DNA from: Bacteroidota bacterium
GTDB taxonomy: Bacteria; Bacteroidota; Bacteroidia; Bacteroidales; Prolixibacteraceae
DNA length: 33,808 bases
Direction of reading: 5' to 3'
Assembly (NCBI GenBank): GCA_023251455.1
Contig: JAHEYT010000070.1
Location: 1 to 33,808, forward strand
Shown here: piece by piece, positions 25,601 through 33,195 of the stretch
How the letters are laid out: every line of letters starts with the position of its first letter
Position numbering within the stretch: position 1 is the stretch's first letter
Position numbers and translations under genes: made by a program
The notes under the pieces: model-generated
Database searches by the model: none
Seen by the model: the letters and a program-made list of their open reading frames with translations, nothing else
Told to the model about the DNA's origin: nothing

Positions 25601-26083
25601 TTAGTTGCTTTCCGGAGTTGGGGCAGGCGAGGCCGCTCTTTCTTTGGCAAACCGTTTTTTCAGGTCTTCGTAAATGGCTTTTGCTCCGGGTACATTCATA
25701 TTAGCCGCCATTTTTACCGAATTGTAATAACTCAATGCACTGATGTAACTTTCGGCGCCAACTTCCATGGTGGTATCGTTCAGCTTGTTTTCGAGTTGCT
25801 CTGCCAAACGGAAAATCGGCATCAACTGGTTATAGACTTTCATGTCGGACATCAACCCGCTAAAATCGAGGTACGAAGGTGCAAACTCAGGGTTCGACTG
25901 ACAATAATCCAAACATTTCTGAACAAAAGGCAGGGTACCATCGCTCATTTTGGGCAAATCGTGCCGTTCGGTTGGCGTGAGGGCAATCAGGTAAGGTTTT
26001 AAGATCTTTGTCACTTCGTTGAGCTTTGTAGCAGCCTCGGCAATGACCTCAGGCGGAATCGAAAAATTAATTTTGTTGTCCAT
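25601..26083 (-). CDS. Conserved Bacteroidota protein of unknown function
   Basis: A 160-residue cytoplasmic protein starting MDNKINFSIPPEVIAEAATK at 26083; the open frame extends upstream, but only with AT-rich untypical codons. It is largely helical with segments ALTPTERHDLPKMSDGTLPF, NPEFAPSYLDFSGLMSD and a Pro/Ala-rich tail. I recognise the pattern as recurring in Bacteroidota genomes without a known role, so no function is assigned. It lies between two copies of a 46-nt palindrome and has a strong terminator. The codon use resembles the core genome, not the defence genes. The longer frame on the opposite strand (25229-26002) runs through the tandem repeat and is not a gene. Confidence 0.75.
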   Translation of the reverse strand: MDNKINFSIPPEVIAEAATKLNEVTKILKPYLIALTPTERHDLPKMSDGTLPFVQKCLDYCQSNPEFAPSYLDFSGLMSDMKVYNQLMPIFRLAEQLENKLNDTTMEVGAESYISALSYYNSVKMAANMNVPGAKAIYEDLKKRFAKERAASPAPTPESN

Positions 26084-26302
26084 ATGGATTTGATATTTAA
26101 TGGTATAATTTAGTTTATACACACATAAATTTATGATATACAAAAACAAAAGTCAATTTTTTAGTCGCTAAATTTCTGAAATGGCCGATATTTTACATGA
26201 ATGGTAAGTTTTAGTGCATGAATGTACTATTTTTTAGGAGTAGCTTAAATTTCAGTGTGTTGTGATTGCACTGCTCCAGGATTCAACCGAGAGAAACCCG
26301 AC

Positions 26303-26348
26303 TTTCGGAACTACTGACTGGGTGACTCCGAATCACCCCGTCAGTAAA
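26303..26348. repeat. 46-nt palindromic element, copy 2
   Basis: Second copy of the element at 25210. The stem is ACTGAC (26313-26318) / GTCAGT (26340-26345), then GGGTGA/TCACCC after one mismatch, so this copy folds better than copy 1. It is in the 540-nt gap 26084-26623, where I otherwise see only AT-rich spacer. No promoter box exactly matching TAnnTTTG is visible before the gene at 26624. Confidence 0.7.
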
Positions 26349-26623
26349 AAAAACTGGTGAAGTCTGCCCTGCATGGTAAAAGGGAGTCCTGCGAAATGAA
26401 AATTGCGAATGATTATAACCCATTACCAGATTTTTAACCGAGTACTGGTTTAGGTTAGTGATCAATTAAATTGAAGTATAAGATGATTGCTATTTTGACA
26501 TAAATAATGTGTTGAAATTCAATTGTTTTTTACACGAAAATGCTTTAACTTTAAGATAGTTTCTGCATCACAAGTGCTGATTTATTAGATCGTAGGATTT
26601 GTTTAATATCTAAAATATAACCT

Positions 26624-27388
26624 ATGAGCAAATTTATTTATTTAACCGCGACTCCCGAAGCTTTGATAGCTTCAATGTTACCCCCTAAAGAATTTGGAGA
26701 ATACCTTTCTACAGGAACAAAGAAAAGGAACAGAGGTCAGGCCATGTTTTTTGAGGTCGATCTTGGTCAGATCGAAAACCTGATTGACATGGATAGCCTG
26801 AATCAAAGATGTGTGTCGAAACCTGATGGCAGCCCCAAAAGCTCAGTTTATCTTTCGGTTTACAAAGTGTTGGAAATGATTCCATTATCAGCACTTATGA
26901 GTTTGTATCTGACTACCGACAATGGACACACCCTTGAATTGAAAAAAACACCTTACGACCCGACCTCAGAAATTAAAAACCGGATGTATCTATTTCAGGA
27001 ACTATGTCCGGTATCGCCTATGATAGCCAGTGATTTGGCTCCTGCAGCATTTTTGAAACGGCTTACCGATGGATCAACACCCATCGTACTTCCGAAGCTA
27101 TTTTTTGTTGAATTGAAACTGGGAGATTTGGCGACAAATCCTAAAAAAGGATCGATTGATTATTTGCCGTATGCCAATGTTGGTCACCTGAGAGACTGTC
27201 TGGAAACTTTAAGTGGTGAATATGAAAAGCGTATGAAAACTGTTCAGCGGGTGTTCTCGGGCAATCTGCTTTACAGAACTATAGAGAGCGGATTTTATGT
27301 GGGTTCGAATGAAGAAATTATTTTTTACCGATATCCAACATTGACAGAACTGGAGGATTTGAATTATGAATTTTTCAGGTCGATCTGA
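26624..27388 (+). CDS. Unrecognised 254-residue cytoplasmic protein
   Basis: I do not recognise a named family. The protein starts MSKFIYLTATPEALIASMLP and continues PPKEFGEYLSTGTKKRNRGQ, then AMFFEVDLGQIENLIDMDSL. Alternating beta strands and helices, few cysteines, no signal peptide and no membrane segment suggest a cytoplasmic globular protein. Codon use and composition resemble core genes, so it looks native. The region after it (27389-27569) holds a nested inverted repeat, and the next genes are the convergent carbamoyltransferase and carbamate kinase. A link to arginine catabolism is possible from proximity only. Confidence 0.75.
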   Translation: MSKFIYLTATPEALIASMLPPKEFGEYLSTGTKKRNRGQAMFFEVDLGQIENLIDMDSLNQRCVSKPDGSPKSSVYLSVYKVLEMIPLSALMSLYLTTDNGHTLELKKTPYDPTSEIKNRMYLFQELCPVSPMIASDLAPAAFLKRLTDGSTPIVLPKLFFVELKLGDLATNPKKGSIDYLPYANVGHLRDCLETLSGEYEKRMKTVQRVFSGNLLYRTIESGFYVGSNEEIIFYRYPTLTELEDLNYEFFRSI

Positions 27389-27418
27389 TCATCGGAGTTG
27401 GAGATAAACACATTATAT

Positions 27419-27520
27419 CTGTCCGTTGCCTAAAGGCAAACGGCAAAGGATAGCCCTACAAATAAGCAGTTTGCTTGATTAGAACAATATCCTTTGCCGT
27501 CACATTCATGTGACGGACAG
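27419..27520. repeat. Nested inverted repeat able to form a cruciform
   Basis: Left arm 27419-27452 and right arm 27488-27520 are inverted copies sharing outer CTGTCCGT and inner ACGGCAAAGGATA. Each arm also has its own unrelated small hairpin inserted between these blocks: TTGCCTAAAGGCAA on the left, CACATTCATGTG on the right. A 35-nt AT-rich middle separates the arms. It lies between convergent genes and may serve as a terminator, but the layout is more like a paired REP or MITE-type element. Confidence 0.8.
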
Positions 27521-27569
27521 TGATGTCCTCCACCGGAGTGCCATAAGCACGAAACATTTGTTCAAAATT

Positions 27570-28568
27570 CTATCCAAGTGTAGCCACCATTACTGCTTTA
27601 ATGGTATGCAAGCGGTTTTCAGCCTGATCAAATACAATCGAGGCCTCACTTTCAAAGACTTCTTCGGTAACTTCCAGACCGTCTAATCCAAATTTCTGAA
27701 AAATTTCTTCGCCCATTTTGGTTTCGCGGTTGTGGAAAGCCGGTAAACAATGCAGAAACTTTACATCTGGATTTCCGGTCAGTTCCATTGCTTTTTGATT
27801 GACCTGGTAGGGTAGGAGCAGCTTGATCCGATCGGTCCAGACCGATTCAGGTTCGCCCATCGAAACCCAAACATCAGTGTAAAGGAAGTCACAATCTTTT
27901 ACGGCTTCGGCCAAATCTTCAGTAACTAATATTTTTGCACCTGTTTCTTTAGCTATTTCGCGACATCTTTGCTGCAATTCTTCGGTTGGCTGGCAACTTT
28001 CGGGAGCCGCTGCACGGAAGTCCATTCCGAGTTTGGCTGCGCCAACCATGAGCGAATTTCCCATGTTGTTGCGCGCATCGCCCATGTAGCAAAATTTAAT
28101 TTCTGAAAGTGGCTTAGTCGAATGCTCTTTCATGGTTAGCATATCGGCCAGAATCTGGGTCGGATGAAATTCATCAGTCAAGCCGTTCCACACCGGAACT
28201 CCGGCATATTTGGCCAATTCTTCAACAATGCTTTGTCCGTAGCCACGATATTCGATTCCATCGTACATTCGTCCCAATACCCGTGCGGTGTCTTTAATCG
28301 ATTCCTTTTTCCCGATTTGCGAACCCGTTGGCCCCAGATAGGTAGCATGCGCACCCTGGTCGAAAGCGGCCACCTCGAAAGCGCAGCGTGTGCGGGTTGA
28401 AGCTTTTTCAAAAATTAGTGCAATGTTTTTTCCGCCGAGCATTTGCTCTTCGAGGCCATTCTGCTTAGCCTTTTTTAGCTTAAGGGCCAGACTAATCAGG
28501 TATTGAATTTCTTCTGCTTCAAAATCGAGCAAGGTTAAGAAGCTTCTGTTTTTTAAATTGATTTCCAT
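27570..28568 (-). CDS. arcB: Ornithine carbamoyltransferase, probably catabolic
   Basis: Interconverts ornithine + carbamoyl phosphate and citrulline + phosphate. The 332-residue protein has the carbamoyl-phosphate site KASTRTRCAF, the HPTQ motif, the SMG-loop DVWVSMGEPE and the ornithine-site HCLPAFH, all as in true ornithine enzymes. Many Bacteroidota make arginine through acylated ornithine with a different transcarbamylase. That fact and the carbamate kinase gene next door point to the catabolic (arginine deiminase pathway) version, hence arcB; argF would be the anabolic name. No arginine deiminase gene is in the window. The spacer to arcC is 191 nt and repeat-rich. Confidence 0.9.
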   Translation of the reverse strand: MEINLKNRSFLTLLDFEAEEIQYLISLALKLKKAKQNGLEEQMLGGKNIALIFEKASTRTRCAFEVAAFDQGAHATYLGPTGSQIGKKESIKDTARVLGRMYDGIEYRGYGQSIVEELAKYAGVPVWNGLTDEFHPTQILADMLTMKEHSTKPLSEIKFCYMGDARNNMGNSLMVGAAKLGMDFRAAAPESCQPTEELQQRCREIAKETGAKILVTEDLAEAVKDCDFLYTDVWVSMGEPESVWTDRIKLLLPYQVNQKAMELTGNPDVKFLHCLPAFHNRETKMGEEIFQKFGLDGLEVTEEVFESEASIVFDQAENRLHTIKAVMVATLG

Positions 28569-28610
28569 GATTCTATGTTGATTAATTGTTGTTTGCTTAA
28601 TAAGTTGTCT

Positions 28611-28728
28611 TTGCTGTCATAGTTGGTCATTTATTGTCATTGGTAGTCATTGATTGTTCATTGCGGCAACGTCAACCTGCAACAAAAAATGACCATTTAA
28701 TGACGCGTAGCAAAGGACCATAAATGAC
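28611..28728. repeat. GTCAT array with 10-bp spacing and inverted half
   Basis: GTCAT occurs at 28616, 28626, 28636 and 28646, exactly every 10 bp, and the related GTTCAT at 28656. On the right, ATGAC occurs at 28689, 28700 and 28724. TTTGCT..TGGTCATTT on the left pairs with AAATGACC-type and AGCAAA segments on the right, so the whole block is a loose inverted repeat in the spacer between the carbamate kinase and carbamoyltransferase genes. Confidence 0.7.
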
Positions 28729-28759
28729 AAGTGAATACTGCGACTGAAAACTGATCACT

Positions 28760-29713
28760 TTATTCATATTCCATTGTAATCTTCGATCCGTACGATTTAT
28801 CTTCCAGTTTCTTCGCTTCGGTAATCACGCTTTTCCCTCCGCCATTCTTAATGAAATACAGACATGCCTTGATTTTTGGGGCCATTGTTCCTTCCGAAAA
28901 AGTTCCGGCTTCCAGATATTTCATGGTATCGGAATAATTCAGGAATTCAAGTTTTTCCTGAGTTGGCTTTCCGAAATCCTTGTAGATAAACGAAACATCA
29001 GTCAGGATATAAAATTCGTTGGCTTTAATTTTAGTGGCCAACAATGCCGATGCCAGATCTTTGTCGATCACTGCATCCAGAGTTCGCAAATCATTGTTCT
29101 CGTCAAAATATACCGGAATTCCGCCACCTCCGGCAGCAATCACAATATTTCCGGCGCGTACCAGGTCTTCAATAATTTCGCGGTTGATAATGTCAATCGG
29201 TTGTGGCGACGAAACCATTCTACGCCAGCCGCCATGAGCTTTCGACGACGGTTTAAAAATCCAGCCTTTTTCCTCCTGAAGTTTTTTTGCTTCCTCTTCC
29301 GAGTATATTTTGCCAATTCCTTTGGTTGGGTTCGAAAACGCAGGATCGTTCGGATCAATTAAGGTCATGGAAACTAATGTTATTACGTTCTTTTTAATTC
29401 CATGTTTCCGGAGAACATTACGGATCATTCGTTCGATCATGTAACCAATGCCGCCTTGCGAATCGGCAACGCAAACATCCAGTGGCATTGGGGCAATATC
29501 GTACAACTGCTGGCCAGCATCATTTCGCATCAGTATATTTCCAACCTGTGGTCCATTTCCATGAGTGATGACCAATTCGAATCCTTCCCTCAGGAGGAAG
29601 ATCAAATTTTCGAGCGTTTCGGTGGTATTGGTTTCTTGTTGTTCGATGGTTCCGACTTCATTTTCACGTAAGAGTGCATTTCCGCCCAATGCTACTACAG
29701 CTATTTTTTGCAT
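28760..29713 (-). CDS. arcC: Carbamate kinase
   Basis: Transfers phosphate from carbamoyl phosphate to ADP, giving ATP, CO2 and ammonia; the energy-yielding last step of the arginine deiminase pathway. The 317-residue protein has the amino-acid-kinase signature VVALGGNALL (6-15), ITHGNGPQVGN (49-59), SQGGIGYMIE, VRAGNIVIAAGGGGIPV and IDKDLASALLA. Length is typical. It is upstream of and codirectional with the ornithine carbamoyltransferase gene, which supports a catabolic pair. The 267-nt spacer on its other side (29714-29980) has no clear promoter box for it. Confidence 0.95.
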   Translation of the reverse strand: MQKIAVVALGGNALLRENEVGTIEQQETNTTETLENLIFLLREGFELVITHGNGPQVGNILMRNDAGQQLYDIAPMPLDVCVADSQGGIGYMIERMIRNVLRKHGIKKNVITLVSMTLIDPNDPAFSNPTKGIGKIYSEEEAKKLQEEKGWIFKPSSKAHGGWRRMVSSPQPIDIINREIIEDLVRAGNIVIAAGGGGIPVYFDENNDLRTLDAVIDKDLASALLATKIKANEFYILTDVSFIYKDFGKPTQEKLEFLNYSDTMKYLEAGTFSEGTMAPKIKACLYFIKNGGGKSVITEAKKLEDKSYGSKITMEYE

Positions 29714-29953
29714 ATTCAGTATAGATTATTTTTGAATCCCATGGATTCTCAGGTTTTACGGCCTGATATTCCTGAAAACTGATTTCAGGTAAACTTAAAA
29801 AAAGGAACGAGATCTAATCATGATCAATGTTGGAAGTAAAGATAGGAATCGATGCTTTAAAACAGCCAGGCGGAAAGGGCGGAAAAATCAAAAAACCAAT
29901 AATTTTTTGTTTCATAAACAGTTGGCGATAAAATATACCTAGCCAAAAATCGT

Positions 29954-29961
29954 TAACTTTG
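29954..29961 (+). promoter_or_regulatory. -7 promoter box for ftsK-lolA
   Basis: TAACTTTG followed by CGC is an exact TAnnTTTG match. It ends 19 nt before the ftsK ATG, giving a very short leader. No -33 TTTG at normal spacing is seen. Confidence 0.55.
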
Positions 29962-29980
29962 CGCACGAATTAACTATCGA

Positions 29981-32461
29981 ATGGCAAAGAAAATCACGAA
30001 ACCGGTAAAGAAACCAGTAAAGGCAGCAGGGCCTTCAAAAATCAAGGGCGCAGTCAATTTTTTTAAGAGTAATCAGTTTAAATACACGCTTGGTGCATTT
30101 TTACTGCTTTTCAGCGGATACATGGCCGTTGCCTTTATTTCCTATATTTTTTCCGGCTCAGTAGATCAAAGTAAACTTGATTTGTCTTTCATGGATTTCA
30201 TCGATCCTTCGGTTCAGGTACAAAATTTTGCCGGAAAAGGTGGCGCCTATTTAAGCGAACAGTTTATTAACCTGGGATTTGGATTCCCTTCTTTCTTTTT
30301 TATCCTGATTTTTGTTGTTGCTGCACTCAACCTGTTTGGTTATAAAGAGATACGGTTTCTCAAAACATTTTTCTTTTCTTTTATCTGGATGCTTTGGTTG
30401 TCGATTGCACTTGCACTGCTCTTGAATGTGACTTCAGGTGATAGCTTTTTATATGTTGGCGGAATGTACGGTTTCATATTTTCGAGCTTGCTGACTTCAT
30501 TTTTAGGCACTATTGGTGCTACGCTTATTTTAGTATTCCTTTTGTTCGTTCTGCTAGTCGTTACGTTCAGACAATTTTTGCCATGGTTTTCAGGTGTAAT
30601 TGCCAAGAAGGAAAAGGAACCCGCCACAGCGGAACAATTGGCCGAAGAAGCATTGGCGTTGGCTGAACAGGAAAAGTTAATGCAAATTGAAGATCCAGCA
30701 ATATCGAAAAGAATAACTGAAGAGGATAAAGTTAAAGTCATTGTTGATCCAGATTCACACGATGATGATGATTTCGAAATTGAAAATACGGTTTCGAAAA
30801 AAGATGTGGAATTGAGTATTGAAGACATGCTTTTTGATCAAGAACCTGATGTGATAGAAACTCCAAAACCAAAATCGAAGGTCAAAGAGCCTGAATTGCA
30901 GGTTGCTGAAAAGGTTGTCGATGAATTGGCTGATGTTGATGTTCTGCCAGTTATGGGGGATTATGACCCAACACTTGATTTATCTTCGTATAAATATCCG
31001 ACCCTCGATTTACTCGACGATCATGCTTCAGGAAATGCAGAAGTTAGTAATGAAGAATTGATCTCGAATAAAAATAAAATTGTTGAAACTCTGCGTCACT
31101 ACAAAATTGAGATTACCAAAATCAGGGCAACCATTGGGCCAACCATTACTTTATACGAAATCGTACCGGCTCCAGGAATACGTATTGCCAAGATCAAAAA
31201 TCTGGAAGATGACATTGCGTTGAGCCTTTCAGCATTGGGAATCCGTATCATTGCGCCAATTCCGGGTCGCGGAACTATTGGTATTGAAGTGCCAAATCAG
31301 AAACCTGAAATTGTTTCGATGCGTTCAATTATCGGTTCAAAAAAGTTCCAGGAATCGAATTACGAACTGCCGATTGCTTTTGGGAAAACGATCTCGAACG
31401 AAACATTTATGGTCGATCTGGCCAAAATGCCGCACATTCTGGTGGCTGGTGCAACGGGTCAGGGTAAATCAGTCGGACTGAATGCGATCATCACTTCGTT
31501 GCTTTACAAAAAGCATCCATCGCAATTGAAATTTGTGTTGGTCGATCCTAAAAAGGTTGAGTTAAACCTTTACGCTTCGCTTGAAAAACATTTTCTAGCC
31601 AAAATGCCCGACGAGGAAGATGCAATTATTACCGACATTCAGAAAGTAAAAAATACATTGAATTCGGTCAACATTGAAATGGATTCGCGGTACGATTTGC
31701 TTAAAAAAGCTCATGTCAGGAACATCATCGAATACAATACCAAATTTATTGGTCGTCGCTTAAATCCTGAGAAAGGTCACCGCTACCTGCCTTATATTGT
31801 AGTTGTGGTCGACGAATTTGCTGATTTGATTATGACCGCCGGAAAAGAAGTTGAATTGCCGATTGCCCGTATTGCCCAGTTGGCACGCGCCGTAGGTATT
31901 CACATGATTATTGCTACCCAGCGGCCTTCTATAAATATTATTACCGGTGTTATTAAGGCAAACTTCCCGACACGTATTGCTTTCAAGGTGGCATCAATGA
32001 TTGACTCTCGTACCATTTTGGATACTCCGGGAGCCAACCAGTTGATTGGGAAAGGTGATATGTTGGTTTCAACCGGAAGCACCATGACACGTGTGCAGTG
32101 TGCTTTTGTTGATACGCCTGAAGTTGAACGTATTTGCGAGTTTATTGCCGATCAAAGAGGTTATCCAACGGCATTCCTTTTGCCAGATTATGTGGGCGAA
32201 AACGATGGTGGACTTGCCGATGTTGACCTGAAAAACCGGGATGAGATGTTCGATGATGCCGCCCGTTTGATTGTGGCAAATCAGGTTGGATCTACTTCTA
32301 TGATTCAACGTAAATTTTCAATTGGATATAATCGTGCCGGTCGTTTGATGGATCAGCTTGAAGCTGCCGGAATTGTTGGCCCAAGCGAAGGAAGCAAAGC
32401 TCGCCAGGTATTAATTCAGGATGAATATAGTTTGGAACAATTATTGAATGGAATCAAATAG
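29981..32461 (+). CDS. ftsK: DNA translocase FtsK/SpoIIIE
   Basis: A membrane-anchored ring motor that pumps DNA at the division septum and helps resolve chromosome dimers. The 826-residue protein has a basic start, four membrane segments within about 35-200 (for example GAFLLLFSGYMAVAFISYIF and GATLILVFLLFVLLVVTF), an acidic linker to about 330, and the motor domain. Walker A is GATGQGKS (490-497) and Walker B is YIVVVVDEFADL (Asp611, Glu612), followed by RAVGIHMIIATQRPSINIIT. The C-terminal gamma domain (FSIGYNRAGRLMDQLEAAGI) binds directional DNA motifs. The linker is much shorter than in E. coli, as usual in Bacteroidota. It lies 19 nt before the LolA-family gene. Confidence 0.96.
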   Translation: MAKKITKPVKKPVKAAGPSKIKGAVNFFKSNQFKYTLGAFLLLFSGYMAVAFISYIFSGSVDQSKLDLSFMDFIDPSVQVQNFAGKGGAYLSEQFINLGFGFPSFFFILIFVVAALNLFGYKEIRFLKTFFFSFIWMLWLSIALALLLNVTSGDSFLYVGGMYGFIFSSLLTSFLGTIGATLILVFLLFVLLVVTFRQFLPWFSGVIAKKEKEPATAEQLAEEALALAEQEKLMQIEDPAISKRITEEDKVKVIVDPDSHDDDDFEIENTVSKKDVELSIEDMLFDQEPDVIETPKPKSKVKEPELQVAEKVVDELADVDVLPVMGDYDPTLDLSSYKYPTLDLLDDHASGNAEVSNEELISNKNKIVETLRHYKIEITKIRATIGPTITLYEIVPAPGIRIAKIKNLEDDIALSLSALGIRIIAPIPGRGTIGIEVPNQKPEIVSMRSIIGSKKFQESNYELPIAFGKTISNETFMVDLAKMPHILVAGATGQGKSVGLNAIITSLLYKKHPSQLKFVLVDPKKVELNLYASLEKHFLAKMPDEEDAIITDIQKVKNTLNSVNIEMDSRYDLLKKAHVRNIIEYNTKFIGRRLNPEKGHRYLPYIVVVVDEFADLIMTAGKEVELPIARIAQLARAVGIHMIIATQRPSINIITGVIKANFPTRIAFKVASMIDSRTILDTPGANQLIGKGDMLVSTGSTMTRVQCAFVDTPEVERICEFIADQRGYPTAFLLPDYVGENDGGLADVDLKNRDEMFDDAARLIVANQVGSTSMIQRKFSIGYNRAGRLMDQLEAAGIVGPSEGSKARQVLIQDEYSLEQLLNGIK

Positions 32462-32480
32462 AACTATAATAATTTAGAAA

Positions 32481-33131
32481 ATGAAACGATTATTTTTAAT
32501 TTCAATTCTTTCTGTTTTTGTTTTGGCAGGATACGCTCAACAGGATGCAAAAGCAAAAGAAATATTGGAAAAGGTTACTAAAACAACACAATCGCTGGCA
32601 TCGCTCGATGCTAAGTTTTCGTTCGAAATGAATAATAAAGCTGAAAACATCAAGGACAAAAGTGTTGGCTCCATCGTTCTGAAGAACAAAAAATACAAGT
32701 TAAACATTCCACAAATGGGATTGCAGGTAACTTGTGATGGAAAAACAATCTGGACTTATATGGTCAATTCGAATGAGGTGACTGTTGCTAATTTGGACGA
32801 ATCGACAGATGAATTAATGGATCCAGCGAAAATCTTCACCATTTACGAAAAGGGATTTAATTATAAATTTATCAGTGAAACCGTTGAGGCTGGAGTTCCG
32901 GTTTACAACATCGAACTGACTCCCCAAAAACCTTCTGGAGATGTTCAGAAAATTAAGCTCATGATTAATAAGCAAAAAATGCTGATTCATGGGGCGGTAA
33001 TGACTGGTAAAGACGGAAATACAATCATTGTTGCAGTTACACAGCTAAAAACAGATGGAGTATACGCTGATTCTGATTTTGTTTTTGATTCGAAGAAATA
33101 CAAAGGAATTGAAGTTATTGATATGAGATAG
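32481..33131 (+). CDS. lolA: LolA-family outer membrane lipoprotein carrier protein
   Basis: A periplasmic protein of the LolA family, which carries lipoproteins from the inner-membrane Lol transporter to the outer membrane. The 216-residue precursor has a signal peptide (MKRLFLISILSVFVLAGYAQ) and LolA-like beta segments: SLASLDAKFSFEM, VGSIVLKNKKYKLNIPQ, VTCDGKTIWTYMVNSNEVTV and IELTPQKPSGDVQKIKLMI. The fold forms a half-barrel that holds acyl chains. Cotranscribed with ftsK, as is common in this phylum. Bacteroidota often encode several LolA-like proteins, so the precise client range is uncertain. Confidence 0.85.
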   Translation: MKRLFLISILSVFVLAGYAQQDAKAKEILEKVTKTTQSLASLDAKFSFEMNNKAENIKDKSVGSIVLKNKKYKLNIPQMGLQVTCDGKTIWTYMVNSNEVTVANLDESTDELMDPAKIFTIYEKGFNYKFISETVEAGVPVYNIELTPQKPSGDVQKIKLMINKQKMLIHGAVMTGKDGNTIIVAVTQLKTDGVYADSDFVFDSKKYKGIEVIDMR

Positions 33132-33133
33132 AA

Positions 33134-33191
33134 AAACAAGACATAACAAAAAAGGGTGCCAATTGGCACCCTTTTTTGTTATGTCTTGTTT
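33134..33191. terminator. 58-bp perfect palindrome, bidirectional terminator of lolA and pyk
   Basis: The sequence reads the same on both strands from 33134 to 33191, centred on AATT at 33161-33164. The core is AAAAAAGGGTGCC / GGCACCCTTTTTT, and the outer arms AAACAAGACATAAC / GTTATGTCTTGTTT extend the pairing. It nearly fills the 64-nt gap between the convergent lolA and pyruvate kinase genes and provides stem plus U tract for both. Confidence 0.9.
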
Positions 33192-33195
33192 CAAA

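Noticed and set aside
25229..26002. 257-residue open frame on the plus strand
   Set aside because: It runs through the tandem repeat and then antisense to the better-supported conserved gene on the minus strand; its composition (Arg/Ser/Cys-rich, repeat-derived) is not protein-like.
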